A DNA stretch of 64,000 bases from Halomonas sp. MCCC 1A13316 (GCF_014931605.1 NZ_CP053382.1:4216001-4280000), one strand, 5' to 3'; positions 1-13,338 are shown, numbered from the stretch's first letter. Program-made: numbers and translations. The notes: generated by a model from the letters alone, not told the origin.

Positions 1-443
1 ACCACCCGCGCCTGATCGATGCTTTCGATCGGAAAGCAGTACTCTTCTTCATCCAGCTGCAGCAGCACCTCGTCCTCCTCGATGCCGGTCAGCAGCCCCT
101 GAAACTTGCGTCGCCCATCGAACGGCGCGCGCAGCTTCAGCGCCACCTGATGTCCGGCGAAGCGCGCGAACTGGTCGAGAGTGAAGAGCGGACGGTCCAT
201 GCCCGGCGACGACACCTCCAGGCGATACTCCCCCGGAATGGGATCCTCCACATCGAGCACGGCACTGACCTGGCGACTGATATCGGCGCAGTGATCCACG
301 CTCACACCGTCGGCATGATCAATGTAGATCACAAGGCGGGAGTGCTTGCCCTGGGGGCGATAATCGATGCCCCAGAGCTCGAAACCCATGGCGGTGACCA
401 CCGGCTCGATCAGCGCGTACAGCGCAGCGTCCTTGAGTGCCAC
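1..443 (-). CDS. rimP: Ribosome maturation factor RimP (partial, C-terminus outside window)
   Basis: RimP binds the free 30S subunit and helps its late assembly. About 147 residues are visible. They start [14 protein letters not shown] and include [11 protein letters not shown], the DHCADISRQ stretch and the family-typical [12 protein letters not shown], so the alpha/beta N-domain is complete and the SH3-like C-domain is entered before the window ends. The start is a GTG at 443, with AGGAG at 453-457 nine bases upstream. The gene follows two tRNA genes, the order known from E. coli (leuU-metY-rimP-nusA), so nusA and infB probably lie beyond the left edge. Confidence 0.93.
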   Translation of the reverse strand, partial: MALKDAALYALIEPVVTAMGFELWGIDYRPQGKHSRLVIYIDHADGVSVDHCADISRQVSAVLDVEDPIPGEYRLEVSSPGMDRPLFTLDQFARFAGHQVALKLRAPFDGRRKFQGLLTGIEEDEVLLQLDEEEYCFPIESIDQARV

Positions 444-561
444 AGAGAAAGCTCCTACAGCCGTTGCATCAGGCACCTGGCCGGGAGTGAACAGGAAAGC
501 TAGGTGGCTGATTGGCGTTGCCCGAACAAGCACTGCCGGCCGGGACCGACAGTATGCTGCT

Positions 562-590
562 AACAAAAAGCCCCTTCGCAGGAAGGGGCC
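562..590 (-). terminator. Intrinsic terminator after the tRNA pair
   Basis: Read on the minus strand, a GGCCCCTTCC/GAAGGGGC hairpin with a TGCG-like loop is followed by TTTTTGTT. It lies just downstream of the initiator tRNA, between it and rimP. It should end the secG-leuU-metY transcript or reduce read-through into rimP. Confidence 0.75.
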
Positions 591-655
591 TTTCACAAGA
601 AACCTGTAGTACCACTTTCGGCATCCTGCATCCCGTTCGGACGCTTGCCGGAAGA

Positions 656-732
<77 letters not shown>

Positions 733-853
733 ACATTCCAGGTCGGCGATTGTAGGCGCGATACTGGCCTAAGTCAAGCCGGTGCCTACATTCTTCCTGG
801 TGCCAATCCTGCTTCTGACGACTCGCGACCCACTCGGACCGCAGCGTTTCAGA

Positions 854-940
854 TGGTGCCGAAGGCGGGACTTGAACCCGCACGACCATAAGGTCACTAC
901 CCCCTCAAGATAGCGTGTCTACCAATTCCACCACTTCGGC
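854..940 (-). tRNA. leuU: tRNA-Leu (GAG)
   Basis: An 87-nt class II tRNA with a long variable arm (GTGACCATAAGGTCGTG), acceptor GCCGAAG/CTTCGGC, an encoded CCA and the anticodon loop CTTGAGG, giving anticodon GAG for CUU/CUC leucine codons. It lies 24 bases past the secG stop and 121 bases upstream of the initiator tRNA on the same strand. All three are probably processed from one transcript. Confidence 0.95.
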
Positions 941-964
941 TTGCTTGACTGCCGGAGATGCGAC

Positions 965-1324
965 TCAGCCGTCGCTTTCCTCCAGCACTGGCGCGGTATT
1001 ATCCACATCACTGGCTTCGTCGTCAAGGGTTGGCAGCCCGCGCTGCTGCTCGATCAATCGCGAGTCGGGGATGCCCGCCTCGGGAGCCCTACCGCTCTGG
1101 CTGCCGAAATAGGCCAGGGTCAATGAGGTGGCGAAGAACGCTGCCGCCAGCACCGCCGTGGTGCGTGAAAGGAAGCTGCCGCTGCCGCGCGAACCGAACA
1201 CGGTCTGGGAAGCACCGCCACCGAAGGCGGCGCCGGCTTCGGCACCCTTGCCCTGCTGTAGCAGGATGAGTACGACCAGGGCGATGGCGATCGCCACATG
1301 GATCATGAGAATGGCAACTTGCAT
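965..1324 (-). CDS. secG: Protein-export membrane protein SecG
   Basis: Small integral-membrane subunit of the SecYEG translocon, which assists SecA-driven export. The 119 residues show the family layout: a first hydrophobic helix (about 3-21), the cytoplasmic loop with LLQQGKGAEAGAAFGGG and SQTVFGSRGSGSFL, and a second helix (about 55-72). The tail is acidic and about 40 residues long. The start lies 4 bases past the tpiA stop, so the two genes are co-transcribed and probably translationally coupled. Confidence 0.95.
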   Translation of the reverse strand: MQVAILMIHVAIAIALVVLILLQQGKGAEAGAAFGGGASQTVFGSRGSGSFLSRTTAVLAAAFFATSLTLAYFGSQSGRAPEAGIPDSRLIEQQRGLPTLDDEASDVDNTAPVLEESDG

Positions 1325-1328
1325 GGGT

Positions 1329-2078
1329 TCAACCTGCTGACTGGCAAATGGCTAGGAAATCGTCGGCCTTGAGCGAAGCGCCGCCCACCAGGCCGCCGTC
1401 GATGTCGGGCTGGGCCAACAGCTCAGCCGCGTTGCCGGCGTTCATGCTGCCGCCGTACAGCAGGCGCAGGCCTGCCGCGAGTTCACGATCGAAGCCGGCC
1501 TGGTACTCACGGATGGCGGCCATGACCTCCTGCGCCTGCTTGGGCGTGGCGGTGCGGCCGGTACCGATGGCCCAGACCGGCTCATAGGCAATGATCACGC
1601 GTTTGCGCTGATCTGGCTCCAGACGGGCCATCACATAGCCCACCTGACGCAGCACGACCTCCATGGTCCTGCCGGCATCACGCTCCTCGAGGGTCTCGCC
1701 TACGCAGAGGATCGGCGTAATGTCGGCGTTCAGTGCCGCCAGCAGCCGATCATGCACGGCCGCGTCGTCCTCGCGGTAGAGCTGGCGCCGCTCGGAGTGA
1801 CCCGCCAGGGCAAACTCGACGCCGAACTCCTTGAGCATACGCCCGCTCACCTCGCCGGTGCGGGCACCGGAGTGGAGCGGATTCAGCGTCTGAGCCCCCA
1901 GCCGCAGCGAGGTGCCGTCGAAGGCGCGCCGCGCCGCGTCCAGGTAGGGAAAAGGCGGCAGAATGACCATGTCCAGCGGCGCCGGGAGCGTCGTTCCGGC
2001 GAAGGCGCGACCGAACTCTTCGACCAGCTCGGCCGAACCGTTCATCTTCCAGTTCCCGGCGATCAGCGGCGTTCGCAT
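1329..2078 (-). CDS. tpiA: Triosephosphate isomerase
   Basis: Interconverts dihydroxyacetone phosphate and glyceraldehyde 3-phosphate. The 249-residue TIM barrel carries the catalytic set: Lys11 in GNWKMNG, His94 in AGHSERR, Glu166 in AYEPVWAIGTG, plus the phosphate-binding LLYGGSMNAGN near the C-terminus. I place the start at 2078 because AGAGGA precedes that ATG and the protein then begins MRTPLIAGNWKM like its relatives; a longer reading frame upstream is non-homologous. Order glmM-tpiA-secG. Confidence 0.96.
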   Translation of the reverse strand: MRTPLIAGNWKMNGSAELVEEFGRAFAGTTLPAPLDMVILPPFPYLDAARRAFDGTSLRLGAQTLNPLHSGARTGEVSGRMLKEFGVEFALAGHSERRQLYREDDAAVHDRLLAALNADITPILCVGETLEERDAGRTMEVVLRQVGYVMARLEPDQRKRVIIAYEPVWAIGTGRTATPKQAQEVMAAIREYQAGFDRELAAGLRLLYGGSMNAGNAAELLAQPDIDGGLVGGASLKADDFLAICQSAG

Positions 2079-2149
2079 GCTGCGTCCTCTTTCAAAGTGG
2101 AGCGAAATGGTATAGGAGGCGCCAGGCCAAGACAACCGTCACAGCGAAG

Positions 2150-3499
2150 TCAACCCAACTCGCCCTCGACCTGGGTGGCCAGGCGGCTCGCCAACCCTTC
2201 GACATCGAGGTGTGCCCGCCCTTCGACCATCACGCGGATCAGCGGCTCGGTACCGGAAGGACGCAACAGCACGCGCCCCTCGTCGCCCAGCTCCGCCTCA
2301 ACGCCGGCCACCGCCTCTTGAACGGCCGGGCTCGCCATCAGCGCCTTGGCATCGCTGCCCGGCGTCAGGCGCACATTGACCAGCACCTGAGGTACCTTTT
2401 CCAGCCCGGCAAGCAACGTCTGTAGCGGCTTGCCTTCGCTGACCATGAGCGCCAGTACCTGCAGCGCCGAGACGATGCCGTCACCGGTGCTCTGCACATC
2501 GGCGCATACGATGTGGCCGGAGGATTCGCCACCGAGCTGCCAGCCCTTATCCAGCAGGCGCTCCACCACATAGCGGTCACCCACCTTGACGCGCTCGAAG
2601 GGTATGCCCATGCCCTCGAGCGCCATGGCCAGACCGAAGTTGGTCATCAGGGTACCGACCACGCCACCGACCAGCTGACCGCGCTCATGTCGATCGCGGG
2701 CGATCAGGTAGAGGATGTCGTCGCCATCGATTTCGCGCCCGTCGGCATCGACCATCAGTACCCGGTCGCCGTCACCGTCGAAGGCGATGCCCAGGTCGGC
2801 GCTCTGCTGAATCACCGCGGCGCGCAGGGTAGCCGGCGAGGTGGAGCCCACGTCGCGATTGATGTTGAGGCCGTCGGGGGTGGCCCCGACCAGGCTGACT
2901 TCGGCGCCGAGCTCGCGAAACACGCTGGGGGCGATGTGGTAAGTGGCGCCGTGGGCGCAGTCGAGCACCATGCGCAGCCCGTGCAGGCTGACGCGATTGG
3001 GAATGGTCGACTTGCAGAATTCGATGTAGCGACCGGCGGCATCGTCGATACGCATCGCCTTGCCCAGCCTGCCCGCCGCCACCGTGGTCAACGGCTCGTC
3101 GAGCATCGCTTCGATGCGCTCTTCGATCGCATCGGCGAGCTTGGTCCCCTCGCTGGAGAAGAATTTGATGCCGTTGTCGGCAAAGGGATTGTGCGAAGCC
3201 GAGATGACGATGCCGGCATCGGCACGGAAGGTCCGCGTCAGGTAGGCAATGCCGGGCGTCGGCATCGGGCCGAGCAGCGCCACGTCGACGCCGGCCGCCG
3301 ACAGCCCCGCCTCGAGCGCCGACTCGAACATGTAGCCCGAGATGCGCGTGTCCTTGCCGATCAGTACCCTGGCGCGGCCGGAATCGCGCGCCAGCACCCG
3401 CCCCATGGCCCAGCCCAGCTTGAGCATGAAGTCCGGCGTGATGGGGTACTCGCCGACCGTTCCGCGTATGCCATCCGTACCGAAGTATTTTCTAGTCAT
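2150..3499 (-). CDS. glmM: Phosphoglucosamine mutase
   Basis: Converts glucosamine 6-phosphate to glucosamine 1-phosphate for UDP-GlcNAc, hence peptidoglycan and LPS. The 449 residues match the family's usual length. The active-site phosphoserine is Ser102 in [13 protein letters not shown]; the metal loop is FDGDGDR; the C-terminal phosphate-binding motif is [13 protein letters not shown]. Its ATG overlaps the end of folP by 8 bases, so folP and glmM are one operon, as in E. coli (ftsH-folP-glmM). Confidence 0.97.
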   Translation of the reverse strand: MTRKYFGTDGIRGTVGEYPITPDFMLKLGWAMGRVLARDSGRARVLIGKDTRISGYMFESALEAGLSAAGVDVALLGPMPTPGIAYLTRTFRADAGIVISASHNPFADNGIKFFSSEGTKLADAIEERIEAMLDEPLTTVAAGRLGKAMRIDDAAGRYIEFCKSTIPNRVSLHGLRMVLDCAHGATYHIAPSVFRELGAEVSLVGATPDGLNINRDVGSTSPATLRAAVIQQSADLGIAFDGDGDRVLMVDADGREIDGDDILYLIARDRHERGQLVGGVVGTLMTNFGLAMALEGMGIPFERVKVGDRYVVERLLDKGWQLGGESSGHIVCADVQSTGDGIVSALQVLALMVSEGKPLQTLLAGLEKVPQVLVNVRLTPGSDAKALMASPAVQEAVAGVEAELGDEGRVLLRPSGTEPLIRVMVEGRAHLDVEGLASRLATQVEGELG

Positions 3500-4358
3500 T
3501 CTCGCAGCCTTCCCTTAGCACGGCCCAGGTCATGTTCACGGCGTCCATGGTCGGGCCAACATCATGGACACGAAGGATACGGGCGCCCCGCTCGACCGCC
3601 AGCGACGCCAGTGCCAGGCCGCCGGGCAGGCGCTCCTCCACCGGCCGACCCAACACCTTGCCGATCAAGCTCTTGCGCGACAGGCCCACCAGCAGCGGCA
3701 GATCAAAGCGGGTCATGCGATCCATGCGATTGAGCAGGCGCAGGTTGTGCTCGACCGTCTTGCCGAAGCCAAAGCCGGGATCGATCAGCAGGCGCTCGCG
3801 ACGCAGCCCCGCTGTCTCGCAGGCCGCCACGCGCGCCTCGAGGAAGCTCAGCACCGCGTCTTCAATGGGAGCATCATAACGGGGCGCCTGCTGCATGTCC
3901 TGCGGCTCGCCCTGCATATGCATCAGGCATACCGGCAGGCCACTGCCCAGCGCCGCCTCCATCGCCCCCTCACGCTGCAGGGAGCGTACGTCGTTGATCA
4001 TGCCGGCGCCCAGCGCCGCGGTCTGGCGCATCACTTCGGGGGAGCTGGTATCCACCGACACCAGCGCATCGAGTTCGCAGACCAGCCGCTCGACCACCGG
4101 CGCCACTCGGTCCAGCTCCTGCTGCGCCGTGATCGCCTGAGCTCCCGGACGCGTCGATTCGCCGCCCACGTCGATGATCGCCGCCCCCTCGGCCAGCATG
4201 CCTTCGGCATGGCGCAGCGCATCGTCGATGGCCACATGGCGGCCGCCGTCGGAAAAGGAGTCGGGAGTCACGTTGAGTATGCCCATGACCCTGGGGTAGG
4301 AAAGGTCGAGGCGGTGCCGTCCACACGGCAGCCAAGTCGGTGCGGGATTGTCTGTCAT
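3492..4358 (-). CDS. folP: Dihydropteroate synthase
   Basis: Condenses 6-hydroxymethyl-7,8-dihydropterin pyrophosphate with p-aminobenzoate in folate synthesis; target of sulfonamides. Signature 1 is [24 protein letters not shown] and, near the C-terminus, RVHDVGP follow, all typical. The start at 4358 (MTDNPAPTW) gives 288 residues; an upstream in-frame ATG would put 26 unrelated residues in front and lies inside a hairpin. Overlaps glmM. Confidence 0.95.
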   Translation of the reverse strand: MTDNPAPTWLPCGRHRLDLSYPRVMGILNVTPDSFSDGGRHVAIDDALRHAEGMLAEGAAIIDVGGESTRPGAQAITAQQELDRVAPVVERLVCELDALVSVDTSSPEVMRQTAALGAGMINDVRSLQREGAMEAALGSGLPVCLMHMQGEPQDMQQAPRYDAPIEDAVLSFLEARVAACETAGLRRERLLIDPGFGFGKTVEHNLRLLNRMDRMTRFDLPLLVGLSRKSLIGKVLGRPVEERLPGGLALASLAVERGARILRVHDVGPTMDAVNMTWAVLREGCEND

Positions 4359-4406
4359 GTCATCGATCCTGTGACGCAGGCCTGGGCTCGGGCGCCCCCA
4401 TGGCAA

Positions 4407-4428
4407 AGGCGCCCCGGTAGGGGCGCCT
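4407..4428 (-). terminator. Hairpin between ftsH and folP
   Basis: A perfect 9-bp stem (AGGCGCCCC/GGGGCGCCT) with a 4-base loop lies 18 bases past the ftsH stop. Only TTT follows, so it is either a weak terminator that attenuates folP-glmM expression or an mRNA-stabilising 3' structure. Confidence 0.5.
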
Positions 4429-4445
4429 GGCTTCACATTGGGGCG

Positions 4446-6446
4446 TCACGACCCGGCTGGACCACCCAGCGGGTCGGAGGGGCGGCGGCGAGGCTCCTCG
4501 TCTTCGTCCTCGTCACCGTGATCGCCATCGCCGCCGCTGTCGGTCGGCTCCTGGGCGGGCTCCTCATCGCGCTTGGGCTCGGCCTCGCCGGTGATGGGGG
4601 CACCGCTACCGGAGTCGCCGTCTTCCCAATCCTTGGGCGGACGCGGCTTGCGGCCCTCCATGATGTCGCGGAGCTGGTCGGCATCGATGGTTTCGTACTG
4701 CATCAACGCTTCTGCCATGGCATCGAGCTTGTCGCGGTTCTCCTCGAGGATCTGCTGCGCCTTGGCGTAGCACTCGTCGATGATCTTGCGCACTTCCTTG
4801 TCGAGCCGCGAGGTGGTCTCACCGGATTTCAGCTTGCCGCCGCTCTGGCCCGGGCCGCCGAGGAACTGGTGCGACTCGTCCTCGTCGTACATGATCGGCC
4901 CCATCTCCTCGGACAGGCCCCACTTGGCGACCATGTTGTGGGCCAGCTCGGTGGCACGCTTGATGTCGTTGGAAGCCCCGGTAGTGACGCCATTCGGCCC
5001 CAGCGTCATCTCCTCGGCGATACGACCGCCGAACAGCGAACAGATCTGACTGATGATCTGTTGGCGCGACAGGCTGTAGCGGTCCTGCTCGGGCAGGAAC
5101 ATGGTCACGCCCAGCGCCCGGCCGCGCGGAATGATGGTGACCTTGTAGACCGGGTCGTGCTCCGGCATCACCAGGCCGATGATGGCGTGCCCCGACTCGT
5201 GGTAGGCGGTATTGAGCTTCTCTTTGTCGGTCATGACCATGGAGCGGCGCTCGGCGCCCATCATGATCTTGTCCTTGGCCAGGTCGAGTTCCTCCATGCC
5301 CACCAGGCGCTTGTTGCGGCGCGCGGCGAACAGGGCAGCCTCGTTGACCAGGTTGGCCAGGTCGGCACCGGAGAAGCCCGGAGTGCCGCGGGCGATCAGC
5401 GACGGCTTGACGTCATCGGCCAGCGGCACCTTGCGCAGGTGAACGTTGAGGATGTGCTCGCGGCCGCGAATGTCGGGCAGCGGTACCACCACCTGACGAT
5501 CGAAGCGACCGGGGCGCAGCAGCGCGGGGTCGAGCACATCGGGGCGGTTGGTAGCGGCGATGACGATGATGCCTTCGTTGGCCTCGAAGCCGTCCATCTC
5601 CACCAGCAGCTGGTTGAGGGTCTGCTCGCGCTCGTCGTTGCCGCCACCCATGCCGGCGCCGCGTGAACGACCCACGGCATCGATCTCGTCGATGAAGATG
5701 ATGCAGGGCGCCTGCTTCTTGGCCTGCTCGAACATGTCGCGCACGCGGGAGGCGCCCACACCGACGAACATCTCGACGAAGTCGGAACCGGAAATCGAGA
5801 AGAACGGTACCTTGGCCTCACCGGCGATGGATTTCGCCAGCAGCGTCTTGCCCGTACCCGGCGGACCCACCATCAGCACGCCGCGCGGGATGGTGCCGCC
5901 CAGGCGCTGGAACTTGGAAGGGTCACGCAGGAAGTCGACCAGCTCCTCGACCTCCTCCTTGGCCTCGTCGCAGCCGGCGACATCGGCGAAGGTGGTCTTG
6001 ATCTGGTCCTGGGAGAGCAGCTTGGCCTTGGACTTGCCGAAGCTCATCGGCCCGCCCTTGCCGCCGGCGCCCCCCTGCATCTGACGCATGAAGAACATGA
6101 AGATGGCCAGGATCAGCAGGATCGGGAAGCTGGCAATCAGCAGTCGCGTCCACAGGCTCTGCTGCTGCGGCTCCTTGCCCACCACCGTGACGTTGTTGGA
6201 GAGCAGGTCATCCATCAACTTGGGGTCTTCCGCCGACGGCCGAATGGTCTGGAACTGCGATCCGTCGGCGCGCTCGCCGTTGATGGTGTAACCATCGATG
6301 GTCACGCTGCGGATCTGCTGGTTCTGCACCTGCTCGACGAACTGCGAGTAGTTCATCGTCTGCGGCGTGCTATCGACGGTAAAATTGTTGAACACCGTCA
6401 GCAGCACCGCCGCGATGACCAACCACAGAATCAAGTTCTTCGCCAT
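4446..6446 (-). CDS. ftsH: ATP-dependent zinc metalloprotease FtsH
   Basis: Membrane-anchored AAA+ protease that degrades unassembled membrane proteins and regulators such as LpxC and sigma32. The 666 residues show a first membrane helix (about 4-21), a periplasmic domain, a second helix (about 101-120), the Walker A GPPGTGKT (194-201), Walker [10 protein letters not shown], and the zinc motif HESGH with His416, Glu417 and His420. The C-terminal tail is long and acidic. The start at 6446 gives [10 protein letters not shown], identical in form to E. coli. A TTG three codons upstream has a better-placed GAGGG, so a slightly longer form is possible. Confidence 0.97.
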   Translation of the reverse strand: MAKNLILWLVIAAVLLTVFNNFTVDSTPQTMNYSQFVEQVQNQQIRSVTIDGYTINGERADGSQFQTIRPSAEDPKLMDDLLSNNVTVVGKEPQQQSLWTRLLIASFPILLILAIFMFFMRQMQGGAGGKGGPMSFGKSKAKLLSQDQIKTTFADVAGCDEAKEEVEELVDFLRDPSKFQRLGGTIPRGVLMVGPPGTGKTLLAKSIAGEAKVPFFSISGSDFVEMFVGVGASRVRDMFEQAKKQAPCIIFIDEIDAVGRSRGAGMGGGNDEREQTLNQLLVEMDGFEANEGIIVIAATNRPDVLDPALLRPGRFDRQVVVPLPDIRGREHILNVHLRKVPLADDVKPSLIARGTPGFSGADLANLVNEAALFAARRNKRLVGMEELDLAKDKIMMGAERRSMVMTDKEKLNTAYHESGHAIIGLVMPEHDPVYKVTIIPRGRALGVTMFLPEQDRYSLSRQQIISQICSLFGGRIAEEMTLGPNGVTTGASNDIKRATELAHNMVAKWGLSEEMGPIMYDEDESHQFLGGPGQSGGKLKSGETTSRLDKEVRKIIDECYAKAQQILEENRDKLDAMAEALMQYETIDADQLRDIMEGRKPRPPKDWEDGDSGSGAPITGEAEPKRDEEPAQEPTDSGGDGDHGDEDEDEEPRRRPSDPLGGPAGS

Positions 6447-6579
6447 ATCGTTCAAGGGTATACCCTCATTGCAAGCATCTCTCGGCCGTAACACCTGGCA
6501 CTCTAGTCCACAACGGACCACAGTATGACCACAGGCGGGCATGGCATGTTCCGCCGACCGCCCGGCCTTCCTGACCCAC

Positions 6580-6592
6580 ACTGTGACACAGT
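6580..6592. repeat. Perfect 13-base palindrome upstream of ftsH
   Basis: ACTGTGACACAGT, extended by CCCA/TGGG flanks with one bulged base, lies in the 236-bp gap between rlmE and ftsH. It could be an operator or a hairpin after rlmE. A second palindrome, GACCGGCC-T-GGCCGGTC, lies at 6639-6655. No U-tract follows either. Confidence 0.4.
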
Positions 6593-6682
6593 TGGGCCGC
6601 CCTGTCCGGCCATTGCGCCGTTAGTCTGTCGCTATCGGGACCGGCCTGGCCGGTCGGGAAGTGCCGAGCCGGCAATACCGGC

Positions 6683-7339
6683 TCAGCCGCGGAATCCATC
6701 CGCCAGCAGGTAAACCTCGCGCGAACGAGCGCGAGAGGCCTCCGGCTTGCGGGTCATCACCTTGGAAAAGCTGTCACGCAGCTCCTTCAGGTAGGCATCG
6801 AAACCCTCGCCCTGGAACACCTTCGCCAGGAACCGGCCACCGGGCCTCAGGGTCTGGCGCGCCAGATCGAGGGCCAGCTCCACCAGATACATCGCCTGGG
6901 GCTGGTCGATGGCGCTCATACCACTCATATTGGGGGCCATGTCGGACATCACAAGGTCCACCGGCCGCCCGTCCAGGGCAGCGAGGATTGCCTCGAGCAC
7001 GGCTTCCTCGGTGAAATCACCCTGAATGAACTCGACGCCGGCCAGGGCATCCATCTCAAGGAGATCGGAAGCGATCACCACCCCCTCCGGGCCGACCCTG
7101 TCCGCCGCCACCTGGCTCCAGCCACCCGGGGCCGCGCCCAGGTCGATCACGCTCATGCCAGGCTTGAGCAGGCGGTCCTTGTCGTCGAGCGCCAGCAACT
7201 TGTAGCTGGCGCGGCTACGATAGCCGTCCTGCCAGCTCTGCTGCACGAAGCGGTCGTCGAAGTGTTCTTTAAGCCAGGAAGCCGAGCTCTTGCTGGCAGC
7301 CTGCTTGCCACCGCGGGGCGGGGAAGTGGATCGAGCCAC
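6683..7339 (-). CDS. rlmE: 23S rRNA (uridine(2552)-2'-O)-methyltransferase RlmE (FtsJ)
   Basis: Methylates U2552 in the A loop of 23S rRNA late in 50S assembly, using SAM. Family motifs are [27 protein letters not shown] (SAM site), [11 protein letters not shown] and [12 protein letters not shown], with the [12 protein letters not shown] end. I choose the GTG at 7339, preceded by AAGGTG at 7345-7350. This gives 218 residues, near the family's 209; upstream codons give unrelated residues. It faces away from yhbY, the arrangement of E. coli. Confidence 0.95.
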   Translation of the reverse strand: MARSTSPPRGGKQAASKSSASWLKEHFDDRFVQQSWQDGYRSRASYKLLALDDKDRLLKPGMSVIDLGAAPGGWSQVAADRVGPEGVVIASDLLEMDALAGVEFIQGDFTEEAVLEAILAALDGRPVDLVMSDMAPNMSGMSAIDQPQAMYLVELALDLARQTLRPGGRFLAKVFQGEGFDAYLKELRDSFSKVMTRKPEASRARSREVYLLADGFRG

Positions 7340-7502
7340 ACGATCACCTTGACTGAAGATTCCGAACTGCGCAGGCACGCCGGCCCGATTCGGTATGACG
7401 CGGAGCTGTGCGAGACCGAACTCAGGCCTCGCCATGCTTTCGCCGGCGCGCGTTTCACCGTACCATGGCAGGTTACGCGCAACCGGGAAGACGCAAGATA
7501 CC

Positions 7503-7829
7503 ATGAGCTTGTCACAGGCACAAAAGAAAGCATTCCGCAGCATCGGTCACCATCTCAACCCGGTGGTGACGGTCTCTGAGAACGGCGTTTCCGAGGGCGT
7601 GCTGGCCGAACTCGACCGGGCGCTCGCCGATCACGAGCTGATCAAGGTGAAGCTGGCCTTGGCCGAGCGCGACGATCGCGCCGCAATGCTTGAGGAGCTG
7701 CTGGCCGCCAGTGGAGCCGAGCGCGTGCAGACCATCGGCAAGATGGCGCTGCTCTATCGCAAGAGCCCCCAGGCCAACCCCAAGCTATCCAACGTCAAGC
7801 GCTTCGAGAATCACCACGGCCGCCATTAG
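7503..7829 (+). CDS. yhbY: Ribosome assembly RNA-binding protein YhbY
   Basis: A 108-residue CRS1-YhbY (CRM) domain protein that associates with pre-50S particles. It starts [22 protein letters not shown], with the GxxGLT-like core replaced by SENGVSEGV, then ELIKVKLA and [11 protein letters not shown]. The start at 7503 gives the family's normal N-terminus. It is divergent from rlmE, with 163 bases between the chosen starts, which must hold both promoters. Confidence 0.93.
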   Translation: MSLSQAQKKAFRSIGHHLNPVVTVSENGVSEGVLAELDRALADHELIKVKLALAERDDRAAMLEELLAASGAERVQTIGKMALLYRKSPQANPKLSNVKRFENHHGRH

Positions 7830-7874
7830 GTGCTGACGCGCCAGCGGCGGTCTTCGGGCCGCGAGCCACTTCGC

Positions 7875-7907
7875 AAAAAGCCCGCGACAAACTGTCGCGG
7901 GCTTTTT
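7875..7907. terminator. Bidirectional intrinsic terminator between yhbY and greA
   Basis: Five A's, the stem GCCCGCGAC/GTCGCGGGC with a 5-base loop, then five T's. It works in both directions and sits between the converging yhbY (plus) and greA (minus) genes. Confidence 0.9.
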
Positions 7908-7927
7908 GCTGGCTCGTAGCTCGTAGC

Positions 7928-8400
7928 TCAGCGGTGCTCGACGCTTGAGATCTCGTACTCGACCTCGCCACCGGGCGTGGTGACCACCACCACATCGCCC
8001 TCTTCCTTGCCGATCAAGGCACGGGCGATGGGCGAGGTGACGGAGATCTTGCCGCTCTTGATATCGGCCTCGTCCTCGCCGACGATCTGGTAGCTGACCT
8101 CGTCGTCGTTGCCGAGATTGATCAGTTCGACGGTGACGCCGAAGATTACCTTACCGGTCTGCGGCAACTTGTGCACATCGATCACCTGGGCGTTGGAGAG
8201 CTTGCTTTCGATCTCCTGGATACGCCCCTCGATGAAGCCCTGCTGCTCGCGCGCCGCATGATACTCGGCGTTCTCCTTGAGGTCGCCGTGCTCACGAGCC
8301 TCGGCGATCGCCGCGATCACCTTGGGACGCGCCTCACCCTTGAGTTCCTCGAGCTCCTTGCGCAGGCGTGCCTCGCCGGCAACGGTCATCGGGACCTTGT

Positions 8401-8404
<4 letters not shown>
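7928..8404 (-). CDS. greA: Transcription elongation factor GreA
   Basis: Rescues backtracked RNA polymerase by stimulating transcript cleavage in the secondary channel. The 158 residues comprise an N-terminal coiled coil with the acidic tip and signature [20 protein letters not shown], and a C-terminal FKBP-like domain with [14 protein letters not shown]. Its ATG overlaps the carB stop (ATGA), so it ends the carA-carB-greA operon. Confidence 0.97.
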
Positions 8405-11646
<3,242 letters not shown>

Positions 11647-11704
11647 GTCGGTTCCCGCAGCTGAAATCGGTAGTTACTGGCTATGAAACGATGGGCGGCG
11701 CGGC

Positions 11705-12865
11705 TCAGCGGCGCTCGCGCATCATCGTCACGAAGCGATCGAATAGCGGCGACACGTCGCGCGGGCCGGGGCTCGCCTCCGGATGTCCCTGGAAGCTGAA
11801 CGCCGCGCGGTCGGTCAGCTCGATGCCCTGCAGCGTGCCGTCGAATAGCGAACGGTGAATGGCGCGCACGTTGTTCGGCAGGCTCGCCTCGTCCACGGCG
11901 AAGCCGTGGTTCTGGCTAGTGATCATCACGCGGCCGCTGGCGAGGTCCTGTACCGGGTGGTTGGCGCCATGGTGGCCATGGTTCATCTTCACCGTCTTGG
12001 CACCGGCGGCCAGCGCCAGCAGCTGGTGGCCTAGACAGATGCCGAACACGGGCACCTCGGTGTCGAGAATTTCGCGGATCGCCTGGATGGCGTAGTCGCA
12101 GGGCTCGGGGTCGCCGGGGCCGTTGGCCAGCAGGATGCCATCGGGGTTCTTGGCCAGCACTTCCGCAGCCGGGGTCTGCGCCGGTACCACGCTGAGGCGG
12201 CAGCCGCGCGAGGCGAGCATACGCAGGATGTTGTACTTCACGCCGTAGTCGTAGACCACCACGTGGAAGGGGCGCTCGCTGCCTGCAGCATCGACGTTGC
12301 CCTGACCCAGCACCCACTCGGCCTCGCTCCACTCGTAGGCCTGCTTGCACGAGACCTCCTTGGCCAGATCCATGCCCTTGAGCCCGGGGAAGTCTCGCGC
12401 CGCAGCCAGCGCGCGCTCGACGGCATCGTCGCCTTCCGCTTCACTGCCGGCCAGGATCGCCCCGTTCTGGGCGCCCTTGTCGCGCAGGATGCGTGTCAGG
12501 CGGCGGGTGTCGATGTCGGCGATGCCGAGCACGTTGCGGCTCTTGAGATAGCCGGAGAGCGACTGCTCGGAGCGGAAGTTGCTGGCGATGAGCGGCAGGT
12601 CGCGGATCACCAGGCCGGCGGCGGCGATGCCGTCGGACTCGACGTCCTCGGCGTTGACGCCGGTGTTACCGATGTGCGGGTAGGTCAGGGTCACGATCTG
12701 CCGGGTATAGGAGAGGTCGGTGAGGATCTCCTGATAGCCGGTCATGGCCGTATTGAACACCACCTCACCGCTGGTTCGCCCATCGGCGCCGATGGCCGTG
12801 CCGTGGAAGATGCTGCCATCTTCCAGGGCCAATATCGCGGGTCTGTTCAATGCGGGGCTGTTCAA
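11705..12865 (-). CDS. carA: Carbamoyl-phosphate synthase small subunit (glutamine amidotransferase)
   Basis: Hydrolyses glutamine and passes ammonia to CarB. The N-terminal domain has [18 protein letters not shown]. The class I amidotransferase triad comes from [13 protein letters not shown] (nucleophile Cys) and the His/Glu of [14 protein letters not shown] choose the TTG at 12865: GGAGG at 12874-12878 is 8 bases upstream and the product (386 residues) then matches the usual length. An upstream ATG (12925) would add 20 residues that include the Shine-Dalgarno region and overlap the leader terminator zone. Confidence 0.93.
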   Translation of the reverse strand: MNSPALNRPAILALEDGSIFHGTAIGADGRTSGEVVFNTAMTGYQEILTDLSYTRQIVTLTYPHIGNTGVNAEDVESDGIAAAGLVIRDLPLIASNFRSEQSLSGYLKSRNVLGIADIDTRRLTRILRDKGAQNGAILAGSEAEGDDAVERALAAARDFPGLKGMDLAKEVSCKQAYEWSEAEWVLGQGNVDAAGSERPFHVVVYDYGVKYNILRMLASRGCRLSVVPAQTPAAEVLAKNPDGILLANGPGDPEPCDYAIQAIREILDTEVPVFGICLGHQLLALAAGAKTVKMNHGHHGANHPVQDLASGRVMITSQNHGFAVDEASLPNNVRAIHRSLFDGTLQGIELTDRAAFSFQGHPEASPGPRDVSPLFDRFVTMMRERR

Positions 12866-12944
12866 GACAAGGTCCTCCCATGCTGAGGCGAGCCTGAGGG
12901 GCGCAGGCTCGGCGGCTATCGTCATTGCGACAGATTCGGCTCGT

Positions 12945-12990
12945 AAAAAAGCGGGACGAAGCCGATTTGAGGAACCGGTTTCATCCCGCT
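12945..12990 (-). terminator. Leader terminator (candidate attenuator) upstream of carA
   Basis: On the minus strand a 14-position stem (GCGGGATGAAACCG pairing with CGGCTTCGTCCCGC, one wobble and one mismatch, 10-11-base loop) is directly followed by TTTTTT. It lies about 80 bases upstream of the carA start and more than 350 bases beyond the dapB stop. It therefore sits in the position of a carAB leader attenuator, although it could also end dapB transcripts. Confidence 0.75.
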
Positions 12991-13058
12991 TGTTGTCTTT
13001 GCTCGGGGCTGGCCACGCAACAAGCGCGCAGTTGGACTGCTGTATTTCAGGCGCCCGG

Positions 13059-13070
13059 CCAAAATTTTGG
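13059..13070. promoter_or_regulatory. Perfect palindrome CCAAAATTTTGG in the carA upstream region
   Basis: A 12-base perfect palindrome about 70 bases upstream of the leader terminator, in the only AT-rich patch of the dapB-carA gap. It may be an operator or a promoter-proximal site. I cannot assign a regulator; it does not fit the ArgR consensus well. Confidence 0.35.
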
Positions 13071-13189
13071 AGATGTTACAGGATTCTCCCCTGCTCGACC
13101 ACCCCCTACTGAGCCAGAAGTGTTGTCTGCCGCCGCACCTCAGGGGCGCCGAGGGCAGGCCGGAGAGGAGGTCCGATGCCATGGGTGAG

Positions 13190-13338
13190 GAGCACTGCTC
13201 CGAACGGGCTGGCCATGGATGGCCAGCACCGGCCCTGCAAGCGAAGCAGGATGCGAGAGCGCTGCAGGGCATCGGTAGCGCCCAGGGATGGGTTCACAGC
13301 GCCTCCTCGCAGGCCTGCCCTCGGGAAAGCCCCGGGGC
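13190..13338 (-). repeat. Dispersed intergenic repeat, copy A
   Basis: On the minus strand it starts with GCCCCGGGGC (13329-13338). A 44-base core (13266-13309, beginning CGAGGAGGCGCTGTGAACCC) follows. Hairpins come after it, including GCTGGCC-N6-GGCCAGC at 13208-13227. The core matches copy B (61910-61953, plus strand) at 36 of 44 positions and both copies carry the same GCCCCGGGGC lead. It fills the 476-bp gap between dapB and carA together with the carA leader. Confidence 0.75.

Noticed and set aside
12922..13272. A 116-codon frame on the minus strand running into carA as a leader peptide
   Set aside because: It spans the dispersed repeat and the terminator hairpin, has no ribosome-binding site and no run of regulatory codons.
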